Assembly (NCBI RefSeq): GCF_001696605.3
Contig: NZ_CP031716.1
Location: forward strand, 1,674,001-1,738,000
DNA: 64,000 nucleotides
Direction of reading: 5' to 3'
DNA from: Acinetobacter wuhouensis
Lineage (GTDB): Bacteria; Pseudomonadota; Gammaproteobacteria; Pseudomonadales; Moraxellaceae
Position numbers and translations under genes: made by a program. The notes under the pieces were generated by a model. That model saw only the letters and a program-made list of their open reading frames with translations, did no database searches and had not been told where the DNA came from. Below, piece after piece: positions 28,201 through 38,288 of the stretch; the stretch's first letter is position 1, and the number at the start of each line of letters is the position of its first letter.

Positions 28201-28440
28201 TTGATTTTTTAAGCCTTGAATCGTGGCGATTGAATTCTCAATTTTACGCGCAACTTCGGTTTCCAGTTGTGGTGGAGCTGCACCTGGTAGGGCTGCACTC
28301 ACTGTGACCATTGGCAATTCAATGTCTGGAAAATGTTGGACTTTCATCCACTTAAAACAAAGTAATCCTGCCAAACCCAGCATGATAAATAATAAAATCG
28401 ATGGTATTGGATTGCGAATAGACCATGCGGAGAAATTCAT
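25267..28440 (-). CDS. RND efflux transporter permease
   Basis: A 1057-residue proton-driven resistance-nodulation-division inner-membrane pump with 12 helices and two large periplasmic domains. The proton-relay Asp pair is intact in VGILVDDAIVEIENI (TM4) and the Lys partner in GIASKNSILLVDYA (TM10). The sequence is of the AcrB/MdtBC-like drug exporter group rather than the heavy-metal group. A polar insert (about residues 498-530, rich in Glu/Gln) follows TM6. It is preceded 1 nt upstream by its adaptor gene. No outer-membrane channel gene is present, so it must borrow a TolC-type protein. Substrates unknown. Confidence 0.92.
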   Translation of the reverse strand: MNFSAWSIRNPIPSILLFIMLGLAGLLCFKWMKVQHFPDIELPMVTVSAALPGAAPPQLETEVARKIENSIATIQGLKNQYASIKDGVVTITAEFQLEKPLQEAVDDVRNAVSQVRSDLPADLRDPIVSKINLSGSPILTYTIQSPRMDEEALSWFVDYDVARTMLKVKGVGAVSRVGGVTRQVDVELDPEKLLALNATATDVTRQLRLVQQEASGGQTKIGGSEQSIRTIATVKTAAEIAAMEIPLSTGQHVRLDQVATVRDGLAERRSVALLNGHPVIGFEITRSKGESEVDVEIGVKEALDKLKATYPDIQITEAFNFVNPVSDNYKGSMSLLYEGAILAILVVWLFLRDWRATIIAATALPLSILPALIGMYYLGFTLNTVTLLAMSLVVGILVDDAIVEIENIIRHLRMGKTPYEAAMEAADEIGLAVIATTFTLIAVFLPTAFMSGIAGKFFVQFGWTAALAIFTSLLVARLLTPMMSAYFLKPWIKPHGETDTIEQTPQNEQEHIVSTDQGEKELAQDRSKDGRVMRTYMSMVTWCIHHRWITLSGAILFFIGSILLIPLLPTGFVPPPDTGQTQVRVELPPGSQFADTLKAAEYARNLIKANSEVKSIYTTIGGGSAGTDPFAGGASSEPRKATLTIQLTDRSDRSASLQEIENDLRERLVVLPGGRIEVGIAGNNSQFQISLSGDDSDTLIATARQLEREIRTIPNIGSITSSAALIRPELVIRPDFAKAADLGVTTQNIAETVRVATAGDFDQNLAKLNLSQRQIPIVIKLPLAARQDQDLIKRLMINGTKGPVMLGTIAQVEIESGPSQIDRFNRLRNINFSIELNNQPLGDIAAAVDQLPTMKNLPPTVKRTDIGDAEVMAELFASFGLAMLTGVLCIYVVLVLLFKDFLQPITILVALPLSLGGAFVLLLLAKSSFSMPSLIGLIMLMGIASKNSILLVDYAILARNERQYSRFNALLDACHKRARPIIMTTLAMGAGMLPIALGIGTDPSFRAPMAISVIGGLITSTFLSLLVIPVVYTFIDDINNKIHSFRKTKPKLQSSTD

Positions 28441-28441
28441 C

Positions 28442-29632
28442 CTATTTCTCCTGTGTCGTCACAAGTTGTTTGCTGAGTGGAGTGTCAGGAATATTTTGCC
28501 CAATTTTCACCAAATCCCCATCGGCTAAGAACCCCGTACCTGTAGCGACTAATTTGACATTTTCTGCTACATCTAAAATTTCAACACGATCATTTAAGCG
28601 TCTACCAAGGGTTACTTTCTGTTGAGTAACACGTTGATCTTTACCGACTATAAACACATAAGAAAAACCATCGCGAAGTAATACTGCTGTTTGCGGAACG
28701 GTGATTGCAGACTTTTCTCCAAGATCAAATTCACCTTTCACGAACATCCCCATACGAACTGCATCTGTGTTTGGAATATCCACATAGACCAGACCATAAC
28801 GTGTTTGAGGATCAATCACAGGTGCAATCATTCTGACTGTTCCTGTGACTTTTGGACGGTTTGGATCAGGTGAAGTAATTTGAACTGTATTGCCTTGTTT
28901 TAATTTATAGAGATCAGTCGCTGTGACTTCTGCACGCCATTCCAAGCGGTCGTCACGAATCATACGAAACATTTCTTGCCCAGTTTGTGCCAAAGAGCCG
29001 ACTGTTGCAGCACGTGCTGAAATCACACCGTTGTCTGGGGCAATTACTTGCGTCTGAGATAAGCGTATTTGATAACTATCGATTTGCGCTTTGGCAGCAT
29101 CCAATTTGGCTTGTGCTGTACTTTGTGAGGTTAGGTATTTAGTCGCTTCTTGTTGAGAAATTGCTCCTGTGTTCTTAAGTTTTTGAATTCTTTGATTGTT
29201 AATGCTTGCATCAGCAAGAACCGCTTTGGCTTCTGCATAATTGGCTTTCGCAGTGGCTAAATCTGCACGAATACTTTCATTATTGATCTCTGCTAAAACT
29301 TGACCACGTTTGACAGTATCGCCAATATTGACATTGACTTTGGTAATGCGTTGTCCTGAAAGTTCACTTCCGATTACGACTTCTTGCCACGCTGCAATAT
29401 TGCCATTGGCAGTTAAACTCTGTTGCCAGTTTTGTATTTCAGGCTGAGTGACTGTCACAGTGAGAGCAGGCTTTGCTGTTTCTGTGGCTGTAGTATTCTG
29501 CGTATCAGACGCTTTTTTATTAGAAAATTTATAAGCAATTAAAGCAATAATAAAAGCTAAAATGATCACAATAAGAGTGATCCATACTTTTGAACTTATG
29601 CTTTTTTTCTGCAAAGGATCATGCAAAGTCAT
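28442..29632 (-). CDS. RND efflux periplasmic adaptor (membrane fusion protein)
   Basis: A 396-residue adaptor linking the RND pump to the outer-membrane channel. It has an N-terminal membrane anchor (VWITLIVIILAFIIALIAY) and a lipoyl half-motif (GNIAAWQEVVIGSELSGQRI). A long alpha-hairpin follows (AKANYAEAKAVLADASIN..., about residues 120-190). Then come the second lipoyl half (VIAPDNGVISARAATVG) and the beta-barrel and membrane-proximal domains. No lipobox Cys is seen, so it is anchored by the helix. It is the first gene of the operon, divergent from a siderophore receptor. Confidence 0.92.
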   Translation of the reverse strand: MTLHDPLQKKSISSKVWITLIVIILAFIIALIAYKFSNKKASDTQNTTATETAKPALTVTVTQPEIQNWQQSLTANGNIAAWQEVVIGSELSGQRITKVNVNIGDTVKRGQVLAEINNESIRADLATAKANYAEAKAVLADASINNQRIQKLKNTGAISQQEATKYLTSQSTAQAKLDAAKAQIDSYQIRLSQTQVIAPDNGVISARAATVGSLAQTGQEMFRMIRDDRLEWRAEVTATDLYKLKQGNTVQITSPDPNRPKVTGTVRMIAPVIDPQTRYGLVYVDIPNTDAVRMGMFVKGEFDLGEKSAITVPQTAVLLRDGFSYVFIVGKDQRVTQQKVTLGRRLNDRVEILDVAENVKLVATGTGFLADGDLVKIGQNIPDTPLSKQLVTTQEK

Positions 29633-29949
29633 TTTTAACTTTTAAATAAATCAAGATAGCTCAGTATGTCTAAGTGATGAATCATTGGTCAAGAGGATAT
29701 TACTTAAGTTTTAAGGAATAAAGTTTGAGCGTAGGGTGAAAGAATCATCTTATATCAAGGAGTGTTGACACTTAACAGTTCTGTTCAATAAAAAGCAGGG
29801 TCTATACCTTGGCTAGAGCAATAAGTGTATAAGCTTGAGTTCGGTTATAGTGTGGTATAGATAAGCATATAAAAGATAATAAAGGTTTAAATAAAAATCA
29901 TTATCATTTAATATTGTGTCGATTAAATTTCTGATCTTTTAGACCTCCC
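29633..29949. promoter_or_regulatory. Divergent promoter region, RND operon and siderophore receptor
   Basis: A 317-nt spacer that must drive both directions. The receptor-proximal end carries a Fur-type site (listed separately). The RND side contains no operator I can recognise, and no adjacent regulator gene controls the pump. Confidence 0.5.
29893..29911. promoter_or_regulatory. Fur-box-like operator upstream of the siderophore receptor
   Basis: AAAAATCATTATCATTTAA matches the right two hexamers of the Fur consensus (ATCATTATC) and lies 39 nt before the receptor ATG. This is consistent with iron-repressed transcription. Confidence 0.6.
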
Positions 29950-32127
29950 ATGTTAAAAACTAAACCGTTGATTGTGCTCATGGCACTTGCAACCAATACA
30001 GCAGTTGTTCATGCAGAACAACTTGAAAACTCCTCTAGCACTTCTGCAAGTGATCATACACAACAATTGAGTACGATCACCGTTCAAGCCAGTGCTGATG
30101 CATCTGCAGATGGTTTAACACCTGAATTTGCAGGTGGTCAAGTCGCAACAGGTGGTAAGGTGGGCGTATTTGGAAATCAAAATAATCTAGATACACCATT
30201 TAGTTTGACAAGCTATACCAATCAATATATTCAAGATCGCCAAGCAGAAAGTGTAGGCGATGTTTTGCAAGCAGATTCAGCGGTACGAACTGCAAAAGGT
30301 TTTGGTAATTTTCAAGAAGCTTATTTCATCCGTGGTTTTATCTTAGCATCTGATGATACTGCTTATAACGGATTGTATGGGATTTTACCTCGTCAATATA
30401 TTCCAACTGAACTTTTTGAACGTGTTGAAGTATTCAAAGGTGCTTCAGCATTTTTAAATGGTGCAATACCTGGCGGGACAGGAATTGGTGGTTCAATTAA
30501 CCTCTTACCAAAGCGAGCTGGAAATGAGCCACTCAATCGTGTGAGTGCTGGTACAGATTTTAATGGGGGTTATCTTTCTACGGATGTCGCAAGACGTTTC
30601 GGTGAAGATGATAAATTCGGTATCCGTGTTAATGCTGCATACCGTGGTGGAAATACTGAAATTGACAAAGAAGATAATTCATTGGGATTAGCATCGATTG
30701 CAATGGATTATAAAGGTGATCAATTACGTCTTTCAGGTGATTTGGGGTATAACAATAACCGTTTGAAATCGAATCGCCCAAGTCTACGTTTAACCAATGC
30801 TGTGACTTCACTTCCAAGTGCCTCACAATATGCAAATTATCATGGTCAATCATGGACATATTCTAATGAGGAAGATTTGTTTGGTAGTTTCCGGGCTGAG
30901 TATGATTTGAACGATGCAACAACAGCTTATGCAGCTTATGGTTTCCGAAAAACTGAAGAAGATGGTGTCTATTCGAGTCAGCAACTAAGCAATACGGCAA
31001 CTGGAGCGACAAAATTATCTGCTTCTACAATTCCTCGTAAAGACACCAATCAAACTGCTGAAATTGGTGTAAAGACGAAATTTGAAACAGGTGCATTAAA
31101 GCATAACGTCGTGGCTTCTAGTTCAATTTACCGTGCAGATAAACGTTATAGTTATGGTTATGCAACAAGTTTAGATGATAATTTCTATAACCCTATTTAT
31201 ACATCAGATTCTAAAATTGACAAATGGTTAGGGGCTGCTGGTACATATCCAAAAGCAGGTTTAAGCACGTTAAGAAGTATAGCTTTAGGTGATAATATTT
31301 CTGCATTGAATGATCGTTTAACAGTCATGCTTGGTGCTCGTTATCAAGAAATTGATCAAGACGTTTATTCATACGGGACATATAAGTACAACATCAGTGA
31401 AAATAAAGTTACACCTGCTTTAGGTGTAAGTTATAAATTGACACCTGAAGTGGCGGTTTATGCAAACTATATTGAAGCACTCGTCCAAGGCGATGCAATT
31501 CAGGATAGTGTTGGGAATAATTTTATTGCCGATCCTTTTGTTTCTAAGCAGAAAGAGCTGGGCTTAAAGTATGAAAATGATTATATCGGCGGTGGATTAA
31601 GTTATTTCTACACAGATCGTCAAAAGGCTTCTGTGAATACTGCGGGTACTCCACAATTGAGCCAAGCAACCAATATTCACCAAGGTATTGAGTTTAATGC
31701 TTATGGGCAATTAACAGATTCTGTGAAACTTTTAGGTGGAGCAACTTGGATTAATACGAAACAGAAGGATACTTTCCAAGGCTTATACAATGGTAATCGC
31801 GTTATTGGTGTTCCTGAGTTTCAAGCCAACGTTGAAGCAGATTGGAAATTGCCAATTGAACAAGATGTAAGTGTGAATGGTCGTGTGGTTTATACAGGTT
31901 CTACTTATGCAAATAATGCCAACACATTAAAATTGAATGATTGGACACGTGTAGATTTGGGTGCTAGCTACAAGACTCAATTTAAAAATGTACCAACGAC
32001 ATTAAATTTCTCAGTGAGTAATGTTTTTGATAAAGATTACTGGGCTTCAGCATCAGTAAATGATTATTCTTATTTATCATTGGGTGACCCACGTACATTT
32101 AAAATAGGTGCGACTTTTGATTTTTAA
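29950..32127 (+). CDS. TonB-dependent siderophore receptor
   Basis: An outer-membrane receptor of 725 residues. It has a signal peptide (LIVLMALATNTAVVHA), a TonB-box-like segment near STITVQAS, a plug domain (PFSLTSYTNQYIQDRQ, FIRGFIL, VEVFKGASAFLNG) and a 22-strand barrel ending in the C-terminal Phe of TFDF. The overall form is of the ferrichrome/FcuA-type siderophore receptors; the ligand is not certain. A Fur-type site upstream and the strong terminator downstream make it a single iron-regulated gene. No siderophore biosynthesis genes are nearby, so it probably takes up xenosiderophores. Confidence 0.92.
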   Translation: MLKTKPLIVLMALATNTAVVHAEQLENSSSTSASDHTQQLSTITVQASADASADGLTPEFAGGQVATGGKVGVFGNQNNLDTPFSLTSYTNQYIQDRQAESVGDVLQADSAVRTAKGFGNFQEAYFIRGFILASDDTAYNGLYGILPRQYIPTELFERVEVFKGASAFLNGAIPGGTGIGGSINLLPKRAGNEPLNRVSAGTDFNGGYLSTDVARRFGEDDKFGIRVNAAYRGGNTEIDKEDNSLGLASIAMDYKGDQLRLSGDLGYNNNRLKSNRPSLRLTNAVTSLPSASQYANYHGQSWTYSNEEDLFGSFRAEYDLNDATTAYAAYGFRKTEEDGVYSSQQLSNTATGATKLSASTIPRKDTNQTAEIGVKTKFETGALKHNVVASSSIYRADKRYSYGYATSLDDNFYNPIYTSDSKIDKWLGAAGTYPKAGLSTLRSIALGDNISALNDRLTVMLGARYQEIDQDVYSYGTYKYNISENKVTPALGVSYKLTPEVAVYANYIEALVQGDAIQDSVGNNFIADPFVSKQKELGLKYENDYIGGGLSYFYTDRQKASVNTAGTPQLSQATNIHQGIEFNAYGQLTDSVKLLGGATWINTKQKDTFQGLYNGNRVIGVPEFQANVEADWKLPIEQDVSVNGRVVYTGSTYANNANTLKLNDWTRVDLGASYKTQFKNVPTTLNFSVSNVFDKDYWASASVNDYSYLSLGDPRTFKIGATFDF

Positions 32128-32142
32128 TACGTGACGGATAAG

Positions 32143-32171
32143 AAAATGCCCCAAAAATCGGGGCATTTTTT
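32143..32171 (+). terminator. Terminator of the receptor gene
   Basis: AAAATGCCCC with GGGGCATTTT, a perfect 10-bp stem with a 7-nt loop, then a T run. It can also act for the convergent dapC. Confidence 0.9.
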
Positions 32172-32199
32172 ATATAGCTAAATGACGATTAAATTGGCA

Positions 32200-33369
32200 T
32201 TATAAAATCGTTTTTAAGCGTTTTATAACTTCTTCACATTGTGCAATATCTGCAACCAAAGCCATACGCACATGACCTTCACCAGGATTACCTTGTTCCG
32301 TTTCACGAGATAGATAACGACCTGGTAAAACTTTGATATGGGCTTTTTCCATCAACATTTTCGCAAAATTTTCATCATGATCGACTTTTAGCCAGTAGTA
32401 AAAACCTGCATCTGGTTTTTGTAATGGTAAAAGTTGTCCGAGTTCATTTTGAAATAATTCAAATTTGGCACGATACAATTTACGATTTTCTTCAACATGC
32501 ACTTCATCATTCCAAGCCACGATAGATGCTAGTTGGTGCTGAACAGGCATTGCAGCGCCGTGATAAGTACGGAATTTCAAATAAGGTTTGAGTAAGTTCG
32601 CATCACCCGCAACAAAGCCTGAACGCATACCTGGTAAATTTGAACGCTTAGAGAGGGAGTGGAAAATGATACAATTTTTATAATCGTCTCGACTCATTTC
32701 AGCGCAGACTTCTAAAAGACCGACAGGTGCTTTGTCAAACCATAATTCTGAATAACATTCATCAGATGCAATGACAAAGTTGTATTGGTCAGAGAGAGCA
32801 ATTAATTTTTTAAACTGCTCTTTTGATAGTACTGCACCTGTCGGATTACCTGGTGTGCAGACAAAAAGCAATGCGGTTTTTTCCCATACTTCAGCAGGGA
32901 CTGCATCAAAATCACCGAGGTAGTGATTTTCTTCAGTACAGTTAATGAAGTAAGGTTTAGCTCCAGCAAGGAGTGTTGCACCTTCATAGATTTGATAAAA
33001 CGGATTTGGCATCACCACATAAGGTGTTTCTTCACGGTTAATCAAAGCTTGTACAAAAGAGAAAATACCTTCACGTGTACCTGTTACAGGAATAACATGA
33101 TCTTCAGCGCTGATCGAATTTAAATTAAAACGATTGCTTAACCAATTGGCAATGCTTTGACGCAGTTCAGGTAAACCTTTGCTATTTGGATAGGTTGAAA
33201 GATGTTGAAAATTATCAATGATAGCTTGTTTCACAAACTCAGGTGCAGGGTGCTTTGGCTCACCGATTGAGAGTGGAATCAAAGGCAAATCTGCAGGTTT
33301 TACATCTTGAAAAAGTTGAGTTAATTTTTCAAATGGATAAGGATGTAATAAAGACAAACTAGAGTTCAT
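32200..33369 (-). CDS. dapC: Succinyldiaminopimelate transaminase DapC
   Basis: A class I/II PLP aminotransferase of 389 residues that makes N-succinyl-L,L-diaminopimelate for lysine and peptidoglycan. The N-terminal LLHPYPFEKLTQLFQD and PLSIGEPKHPAPEFV are typical of DapC. The PLP Lys lies in FHSLSKRSNLPGMRSGFV. The substrate-loop asparagines are seen in VCTPGNPTGAVLS, and the conserved Asp and Tyr in IASDECYSELWF. Its position directly after glnD (45 nt) is a conserved arrangement in gammaproteobacteria. Other PLP aminotransferases share the fold, but context and N-terminus support DapC. Confidence 0.92.
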   Translation of the reverse strand: MNSSLSLLHPYPFEKLTQLFQDVKPADLPLIPLSIGEPKHPAPEFVKQAIIDNFQHLSTYPNSKGLPELRQSIANWLSNRFNLNSISAEDHVIPVTGTREGIFSFVQALINREETPYVVMPNPFYQIYEGATLLAGAKPYFINCTEENHYLGDFDAVPAEVWEKTALLFVCTPGNPTGAVLSKEQFKKLIALSDQYNFVIASDECYSELWFDKAPVGLLEVCAEMSRDDYKNCIIFHSLSKRSNLPGMRSGFVAGDANLLKPYLKFRTYHGAAMPVQHQLASIVAWNDEVHVEENRKLYRAKFELFQNELGQLLPLQKPDAGFYYWLKVDHDENFAKMLMEKAHIKVLPGRYLSRETEQGNPGEGHVRMALVADIAQCEEVIKRLKTIL

Positions 33370-33414
33370 GAAACATTTACCACAATAAATTGAATGATTA
33401 AAAATAGGTGAAAA

Positions 33415-36081
33415 TTAATGTTGCTCAAAAATTTGACTTGAGGCTTCATCTAAAGCAGCTTTTAATTTTGCGCTAAAGGCTTCAACTTCTTCATCATTTA
33501 AAGGTTTACCATCTTTTTTGGTGACAAAGAAAATATCTTCTACTTTCTCACCAAGTGTTGCAATTCTAGCAGAATGTATATCTAAACCTTGCATCATAAA
33601 TAGACCACCAATGCGTGCCAATAAGCCTGGTTGGTCAAGGGTGGAAATTTCCACCATATTTTGTTGCAAGACATCATTTAGTGTTACATCGACAGTATTT
33701 TCAATATCAAAATGACGCAGTTGACGTGGAATACGACGTTGCATTAAACCAGGATATTTATCAGACTCGCTTAAGGCTTTTATAAGTGCATCTTTTACAG
33801 TTTCTTCACGTTCACGATCGGTCACTAAAGTACCAAAACGATCCAAGACCACATAAGTGTCCAAACTAAAAGCTTTGGTCGCAGTGATGATTCGTGCATC
33901 CTGAACATCGAGGTTCATACGATCTAAAATCGCCACAGTTGTTGCAAATAAATTCGGTTGATCTTGAGTATAAATAAAGATCTGCACAGCATCTTGTGCT
34001 GCTTTTCGGTGCGGTCGCATGAGCACTAATGGTGCAGGGTTGTCACCATGCTGTAAAATGGCGCGGGTGTGCCATGCAATTTCATCGGCAGATTCTTTTA
34101 AGAAATATTCATCACCCAATTCTTGCCAAACTTTTTCGACCTGATCCAGTGGAAACTCATCGACTAATTTTTCACTGGCTGCAAATTTAGTGTCTTCGAT
34201 TAACATTTGATAATCGACAGGGCGACCCAATCCAGAACGAATTACATCACGTGCATGTGTATAAAGCTGGCGCATCAGTGAAGAGCGCCACGTATTCCAC
34301 AGCTTAGGGTTGGTCGCATTAATATCTGCTACAGTTAATGTGTAGAGATAATCCAAATGCTCCATATCGCCAATTTTTTCAGCAAACTCTTTCACTACAT
34401 CTGGATCTGAAATATCTTTTTTCTGTGCCGTCATCGACATAAGTAAATGGTTGTGAATCAGATAGGCAACTAGATTGCATTCACGTTCAGTAAAACCATG
34501 TGCGGCACAGAACTCGATTGCATCTACAGCACCAAGCTCACTGTGGTCACCCCCGCGACCTTTGGCAATGTCATGGAATATCGCAGCTAAAAATACAATG
34601 TCACGGCGAACAAGACGTTGGAATACAGAACTGACAACAGGGTAGTCTTTGGCAAATTCAGGTTCTTTAAAGCGATTTAAATTTCGAATCAACAATAAAG
34701 TATGTGCATCAACGGTATAGATATGGAACAAGTCATATTGCATCAGCCCCATGATTTGCCCAAAAGCAGGAATATAATTGCCTAAAACACCATAGCGCTT
34801 CATTGCAACCATCGTTTCATACAAACGGTATGGAGAACGAATAATCGCCATAAATAAAGCTTGATGCGCAGGATTATTTCTATAGTTTTGATCAATACGT
34901 TTGGCAGCTAAAGTGAGCAAACGTAGAGTGCGCGCACGAATTCCTTCGATTTCAGGACGATTCGCCATGATGTAGAAAATTTCTAAAATTGCACTTGGGT
35001 TTTCAGAAAAAATCTTATGATGTTGAACTGCAAGCTTGCCATCAACCAGTTTGAAATGTTCGTTAATATTTTCAATTTGACGCTCATAATCAGGCAAACG
35101 TGGCGTAATGACCGACTCATTGAAATAAGCCAATAACATTTCATTTAAGGTTGAAACCTGTTGCGCTGTGCGATAATAGCGCTTCATGAATTGTTCAATT
35201 GGATAATTATGGTGTTGTTCTTCGGTACGTGTATAACCGAATTTTGCAGCTATATCACGTTGATAATCAAATAATAAGCGATTTTCATCACGTTTAGTTA
35301 AACGATGTAAATGATGACGAATCTCCCAAAGGAAGTTTTCAGCTTCTTCGAGTACGCCCAATTCAAACTCTGAAATAAAACCTAAATGGACAAGGTCATA
35401 AATACGATTGACACGGAAATGACGTTTGGCAATCCAGCCGATTTGGTTAATGTCACGGATTCCGCCTGGCGCATTTTTAATATCAGGTTCTAAGTTGCTT
35501 TCAGTATTATTGTGTTGCGCATAACGATGCGCTTGTTCGGCCATTTTCGCATCAAAAAAGGTTTTATCTGTCCACGTTTGTGACACGACTCGACGTGGCC
35601 ATTTGGAAAGATGAGAGTTGCCTGTGATTAAACGTGCTTCAATCAACGAAGTCGCAACCGTTAAATCACTGGTTGCTTGCTCAAAGCAACAACGAATGGT
35701 ACGAACACTGATACCGGGTTTAAAATTACCCACATCCCAAAGTGTTGAGATAAAATCCGTCACAACTTTTTCTTGTTCAGCAGAGAGATCCTCTTCTGAC
35801 AAAATCATGATGTCGACATCGGAATAGGGCAACATTTCACGTCGCCCATAACCACCGACGGCAAATAAACCCAAATCAGTTTGATCAAGCCCTGAACGCT
35901 TCCACAAATAAGTTAAAGCTTCATCGACAAGGTTTGAACGTGTGCGAACAATTTCACGTATAGACGTGCCATGATCATACGCCTCTGTTAACTGTTGCTC
36001 GACATCGGTACGCCATTGATTGAGTATCTTAATGTCGTGAGTGTCGTTTACATATTCCAACAGTGGAGAGGTGTTGATCAT
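33415..36081 (-). CDS. glnD: PII uridylyltransferase/uridylyl-removing enzyme GlnD
   Basis: GlnD senses glutamine and modifies the PII protein to control nitrogen metabolism. The 888-residue protein has the nucleotidyltransferase domain ([20 protein letters not shown]), a central uridylyl-removing HD domain ([20 protein letters not shown]) and two C-terminal ACT domains ([20 protein letters not shown] and [20 protein letters not shown]). All catalytic motifs are present. It is transcribed between purT and dapC. No PII gene (glnB) is in this window. Confidence 0.96.
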   Translation of the reverse strand: MINTSPLLEYVNDTHDIKILNQWRTDVEQQLTEAYDHGTSIREIVRTRSNLVDEALTYLWKRSGLDQTDLGLFAVGGYGRREMLPYSDVDIMILSEEDLSAEQEKVVTDFISTLWDVGNFKPGISVRTIRCCFEQATSDLTVATSLIEARLITGNSHLSKWPRRVVSQTWTDKTFFDAKMAEQAHRYAQHNNTESNLEPDIKNAPGGIRDINQIGWIAKRHFRVNRIYDLVHLGFISEFELGVLEEAENFLWEIRHHLHRLTKRDENRLLFDYQRDIAAKFGYTRTEEQHHNYPIEQFMKRYYRTAQQVSTLNEMLLAYFNESVITPRLPDYERQIENINEHFKLVDGKLAVQHHKIFSENPSAILEIFYIMANRPEIEGIRARTLRLLTLAAKRIDQNYRNNPAHQALFMAIIRSPYRLYETMVAMKRYGVLGNYIPAFGQIMGLMQYDLFHIYTVDAHTLLLIRNLNRFKEPEFAKDYPVVSSVFQRLVRRDIVFLAAIFHDIAKGRGGDHSELGAVDAIEFCAAHGFTERECNLVAYLIHNHLLMSMTAQKKDISDPDVVKEFAEKIGDMEHLDYLYTLTVADINATNPKLWNTWRSSLMRQLYTHARDVIRSGLGRPVDYQMLIEDTKFAASEKLVDEFPLDQVEKVWQELGDEYFLKESADEIAWHTRAILQHGDNPAPLVLMRPHRKAAQDAVQIFIYTQDQPNLFATTVAILDRMNLDVQDARIITATKAFSLDTYVVLDRFGTLVTDREREETVKDALIKALSESDKYPGLMQRRIPRQLRHFDIENTVDVTLNDVLQQNMVEISTLDQPGLLARIGGLFMMQGLDIHSARIATLGEKVEDIFFVTKKDGKPLNDEEVEAFSAKLKAALDEASSQIFEQH

Positions 36082-36130
36082 GAATCTTTTGTCCGCAAAT
36101 TTATAGGTTAATTATGAAAGTCCGTTTAGA

Positions 36131-37330
36131 CTAATTAACAATGACTTTTGAAGCAGTATCTTGTGCAAGTTCACGTGCTTTGTCTGTTGTTTCAGCACGC
36201 GCTGTTGCTACGCCCATACGACGACGTTTAAATCCTTCAGGCTTTCCGAATAGACGTAAATCTGTCGCAGGATTTTGTAATGCAAGATTTAAGCCAGAAT
36301 AGGAAAGATTATTCGCATCCTTTCCAGCATAAATTACCGCACTGGCTGCAACACTATGACGTTCAGTATTCACTGGTAAACCTAAAATCGCACGTGCATG
36401 AAGTTCAAATTCACTTTGGAATTGTGACGCAAGTGTGACTAAGCCAGTATCGTGTGGACGAGGTGATACCTCACTAAACCATACTTTGTCACCTTTTACA
36501 AACAGTTCCACCCCAAAGATTCCACAACCACCAAGGGCTACAGTGACTTTATTGGCAATACGTTTTGCTTCTTCTAAAGCAGCCTCTGTCATGGCTTGAG
36601 GTTGCCAGCTTTCTACATAGTCACCTGAATCTTGACGGTGTCCAATTGGGTCACAGTATGAAGTTTCAATTACACCTGTTTCAGGATTTTTTGAACGGAC
36701 TGTAAGTAAAGTAATTTCAAAGTCAAAATCAATTTGTGATTCAACAATTACAGTGCCTTGATTTACACGACCACCCGTTTGCGCATATTCCCAAGCTGCA
36801 TCGACTTCAGCATATTCTTTGACACGTGATTGTCCTTTACCTGAAGAAGACATCACAGGTTTTACAAAGTTCGGATAACCGATGTCATCACAAGCCGCAC
36901 GGAAGCTTTCTAAAGTGTTGGCAAAACGATAGGCAGAAGTTGGTAAGCCGAGTTCTTCAGCAGCTAAACGGCGGATGCCTTCACGGTTCATGGTGAGATT
37001 GACTGCTTTTGCAGATGGAATCACGGTCGCAATATTTTCTTGTTCGATTTCGACTAAGACTTGTGTTGCAATCGCTTCAATTTCAGGAACGATTAAATTT
37101 GGTTTTACTTTTTCGATGAGTGCTTTTAATTCTGTCGGATCTGCCATATTTAAGGCATAAGAGAAATGAGCAACTTGCATGGCAGGTGCATCTTCATAAC
37201 GATCTGCCGCGTGAACTTCTACACCAAGTCGTTGTAGTGAAATCACCACTTCTTTACCAAGTTCTCCTGAACCTAACAGTAAAACTTTAAACGCAGATGA
37301 TTGAAGTGGAGTGCCAAGGGTAACGCTCAT
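36131..37330 (-). CDS. purT: Formate-dependent GAR transformylase PurT
   Basis: PurT formylates glycinamide ribonucleotide using formate and ATP, an alternative to the folate-dependent PurN. The 399-residue ATP-grasp protein has an N-terminal phosphate-binding loop ([20 protein letters not shown]). The ATP-grasp core includes [15 protein letters not shown], and the metal-binding segment is [28 protein letters not shown] (shown split). It is first in the apparent unit purT-glnD-dapC, with gaps of 49 and 45 nt. Confident call. Confidence 0.95.
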   Translation of the reverse strand: MSVTLGTPLQSSAFKVLLLGSGELGKEVVISLQRLGVEVHAADRYEDAPAMQVAHFSYALNMADPTELKALIEKVKPNLIVPEIEAIATQVLVEIEQENIATVIPSAKAVNLTMNREGIRRLAAEELGLPTSAYRFANTLESFRAACDDIGYPNFVKPVMSSSGKGQSRVKEYAEVDAAWEYAQTGGRVNQGTVIVESQIDFDFEITLLTVRSKNPETGVIETSYCDPIGHRQDSGDYVESWQPQAMTEAALEEAKRIANKVTVALGGCGIFGVELFVKGDKVWFSEVSPRPHDTGLVTLASQFQSEFELHARAILGLPVNTERHSVAASAVIYAGKDANNLSYSGLNLALQNPATDLRLFGKPEGFKRRRMGVATARAETTDKARELAQDTASKVIVN

Positions 37331-37486
37331 GCTTTTCTTCCATGCTTTGGGTTAGTGGTTTTAAGCATAGCAGAACTATGGACTGTGTAGCGCTTTGATT
37401 GACATAAAATCGTATTTTTTGTTGGATAAAAACCTAAGAAACTCGGATAGAATAAAAGTAATAATTACGAAAAAAATGATATTGAA

Positions 37487-38281
37487 ATGGATGAAGAAAT
37501 TTACAATTCAAAATGTAGGCAGAGGTATTTAAGCTTTAACCAATATATCAAGTTAAAAAATGAAACTTTAGGGACAATTGAACTTTTTAAAATACAGCCA
37601 ACAGGAGTTGGAAAGTCATTACATGAGAGATGGTTGTATTCGAAAGCGATTGTGGCTGAAAATAGCTTTTTATTGTGGCGTTTAGAATATACGGCGGGTA
37701 AGAATATTGATGATTTAAGAAAAGATTTTGAACATGTCATTTCTTTTTATGAGCAGTATGCTAGTGCGTTAAGAACATATCATAAAGATAATAATAGAAG
37801 TGTATTTGATCTAGAAAATGTAAATGAATATTGTGAATATATTGGGTTAATTAGTATATGTTATCTTTTGCATTTAAAAAGTCTCATTAGGCGTGTAGCA
37901 ACACTAGTTGATGGTGTAGAGCGGATGAATGCTGGACAGGATTGGTTAATCGAAGAATTTCTATCGTTTGGAGATTTAGAAAGATATGATTGTGAATCTG
38001 TGTTAGTTCCTCAACCCTATTTAAATTTGTGCGAAGCATTTTCAGCACAAGATAATGATGTTTCATATTTATTTTTAAGAAAATTTTTAAAAAAATGGTA
38101 CAGTGAACTTAAGGCAACATCATGGCATGATACACATAAAAGTGGTCAGGAATATTACGGTTATTGGAGTTTTGAAACGGCATGTTCTGTTATACTGTTA
38201 GAATTAGACTCTGATGAAGAGCTTCAACAATCAGTATATTATCCTAAAGATTTAGTAAACTTTTATAAAAATTACCAATGA
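37487..38281 (+). CDS. Orphan PoNi-like immunity protein (DUF1910/DUF1911 type)
   Basis: A 264-residue, mostly helical, acidic protein. The C-terminal pattern EYYGYWSFETA (near residue 221), then a stretch of about 20 residues and YYPKDLVNFY is the hallmark of the DUF1911 half of PoNe-immunity proteins. The N-terminal half fits DUF1910. Such proteins protect a cell against PD-(D/E)XK DNase (PoNe) toxins delivered by type VI or contact-dependent systems. No toxin, Rhs or VgrG gene is adjacent, so this looks like an orphan immunity gene. The region is distinctly AT-rich, consistent with acquisition. Recognition is from motifs only. Confidence 0.75.
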   Translation: MDEEIYNSKCRQRYLSFNQYIKLKNETLGTIELFKIQPTGVGKSLHERWLYSKAIVAENSFLLWRLEYTAGKNIDDLRKDFEHVISFYEQYASALRTYHKDNNRSVFDLENVNEYCEYIGLISICYLLHLKSLIRRVATLVDGVERMNAGQDWLIEEFLSFGDLERYDCESVLVPQPYLNLCEAFSAQDNDVSYLFLRKFLKKWYSELKATSWHDTHKSGQEYYGYWSFETACSVILLELDSDEELQQSVYYPKDLVNFYKNYQ

Positions 38282-38288
38282 AATTAAT

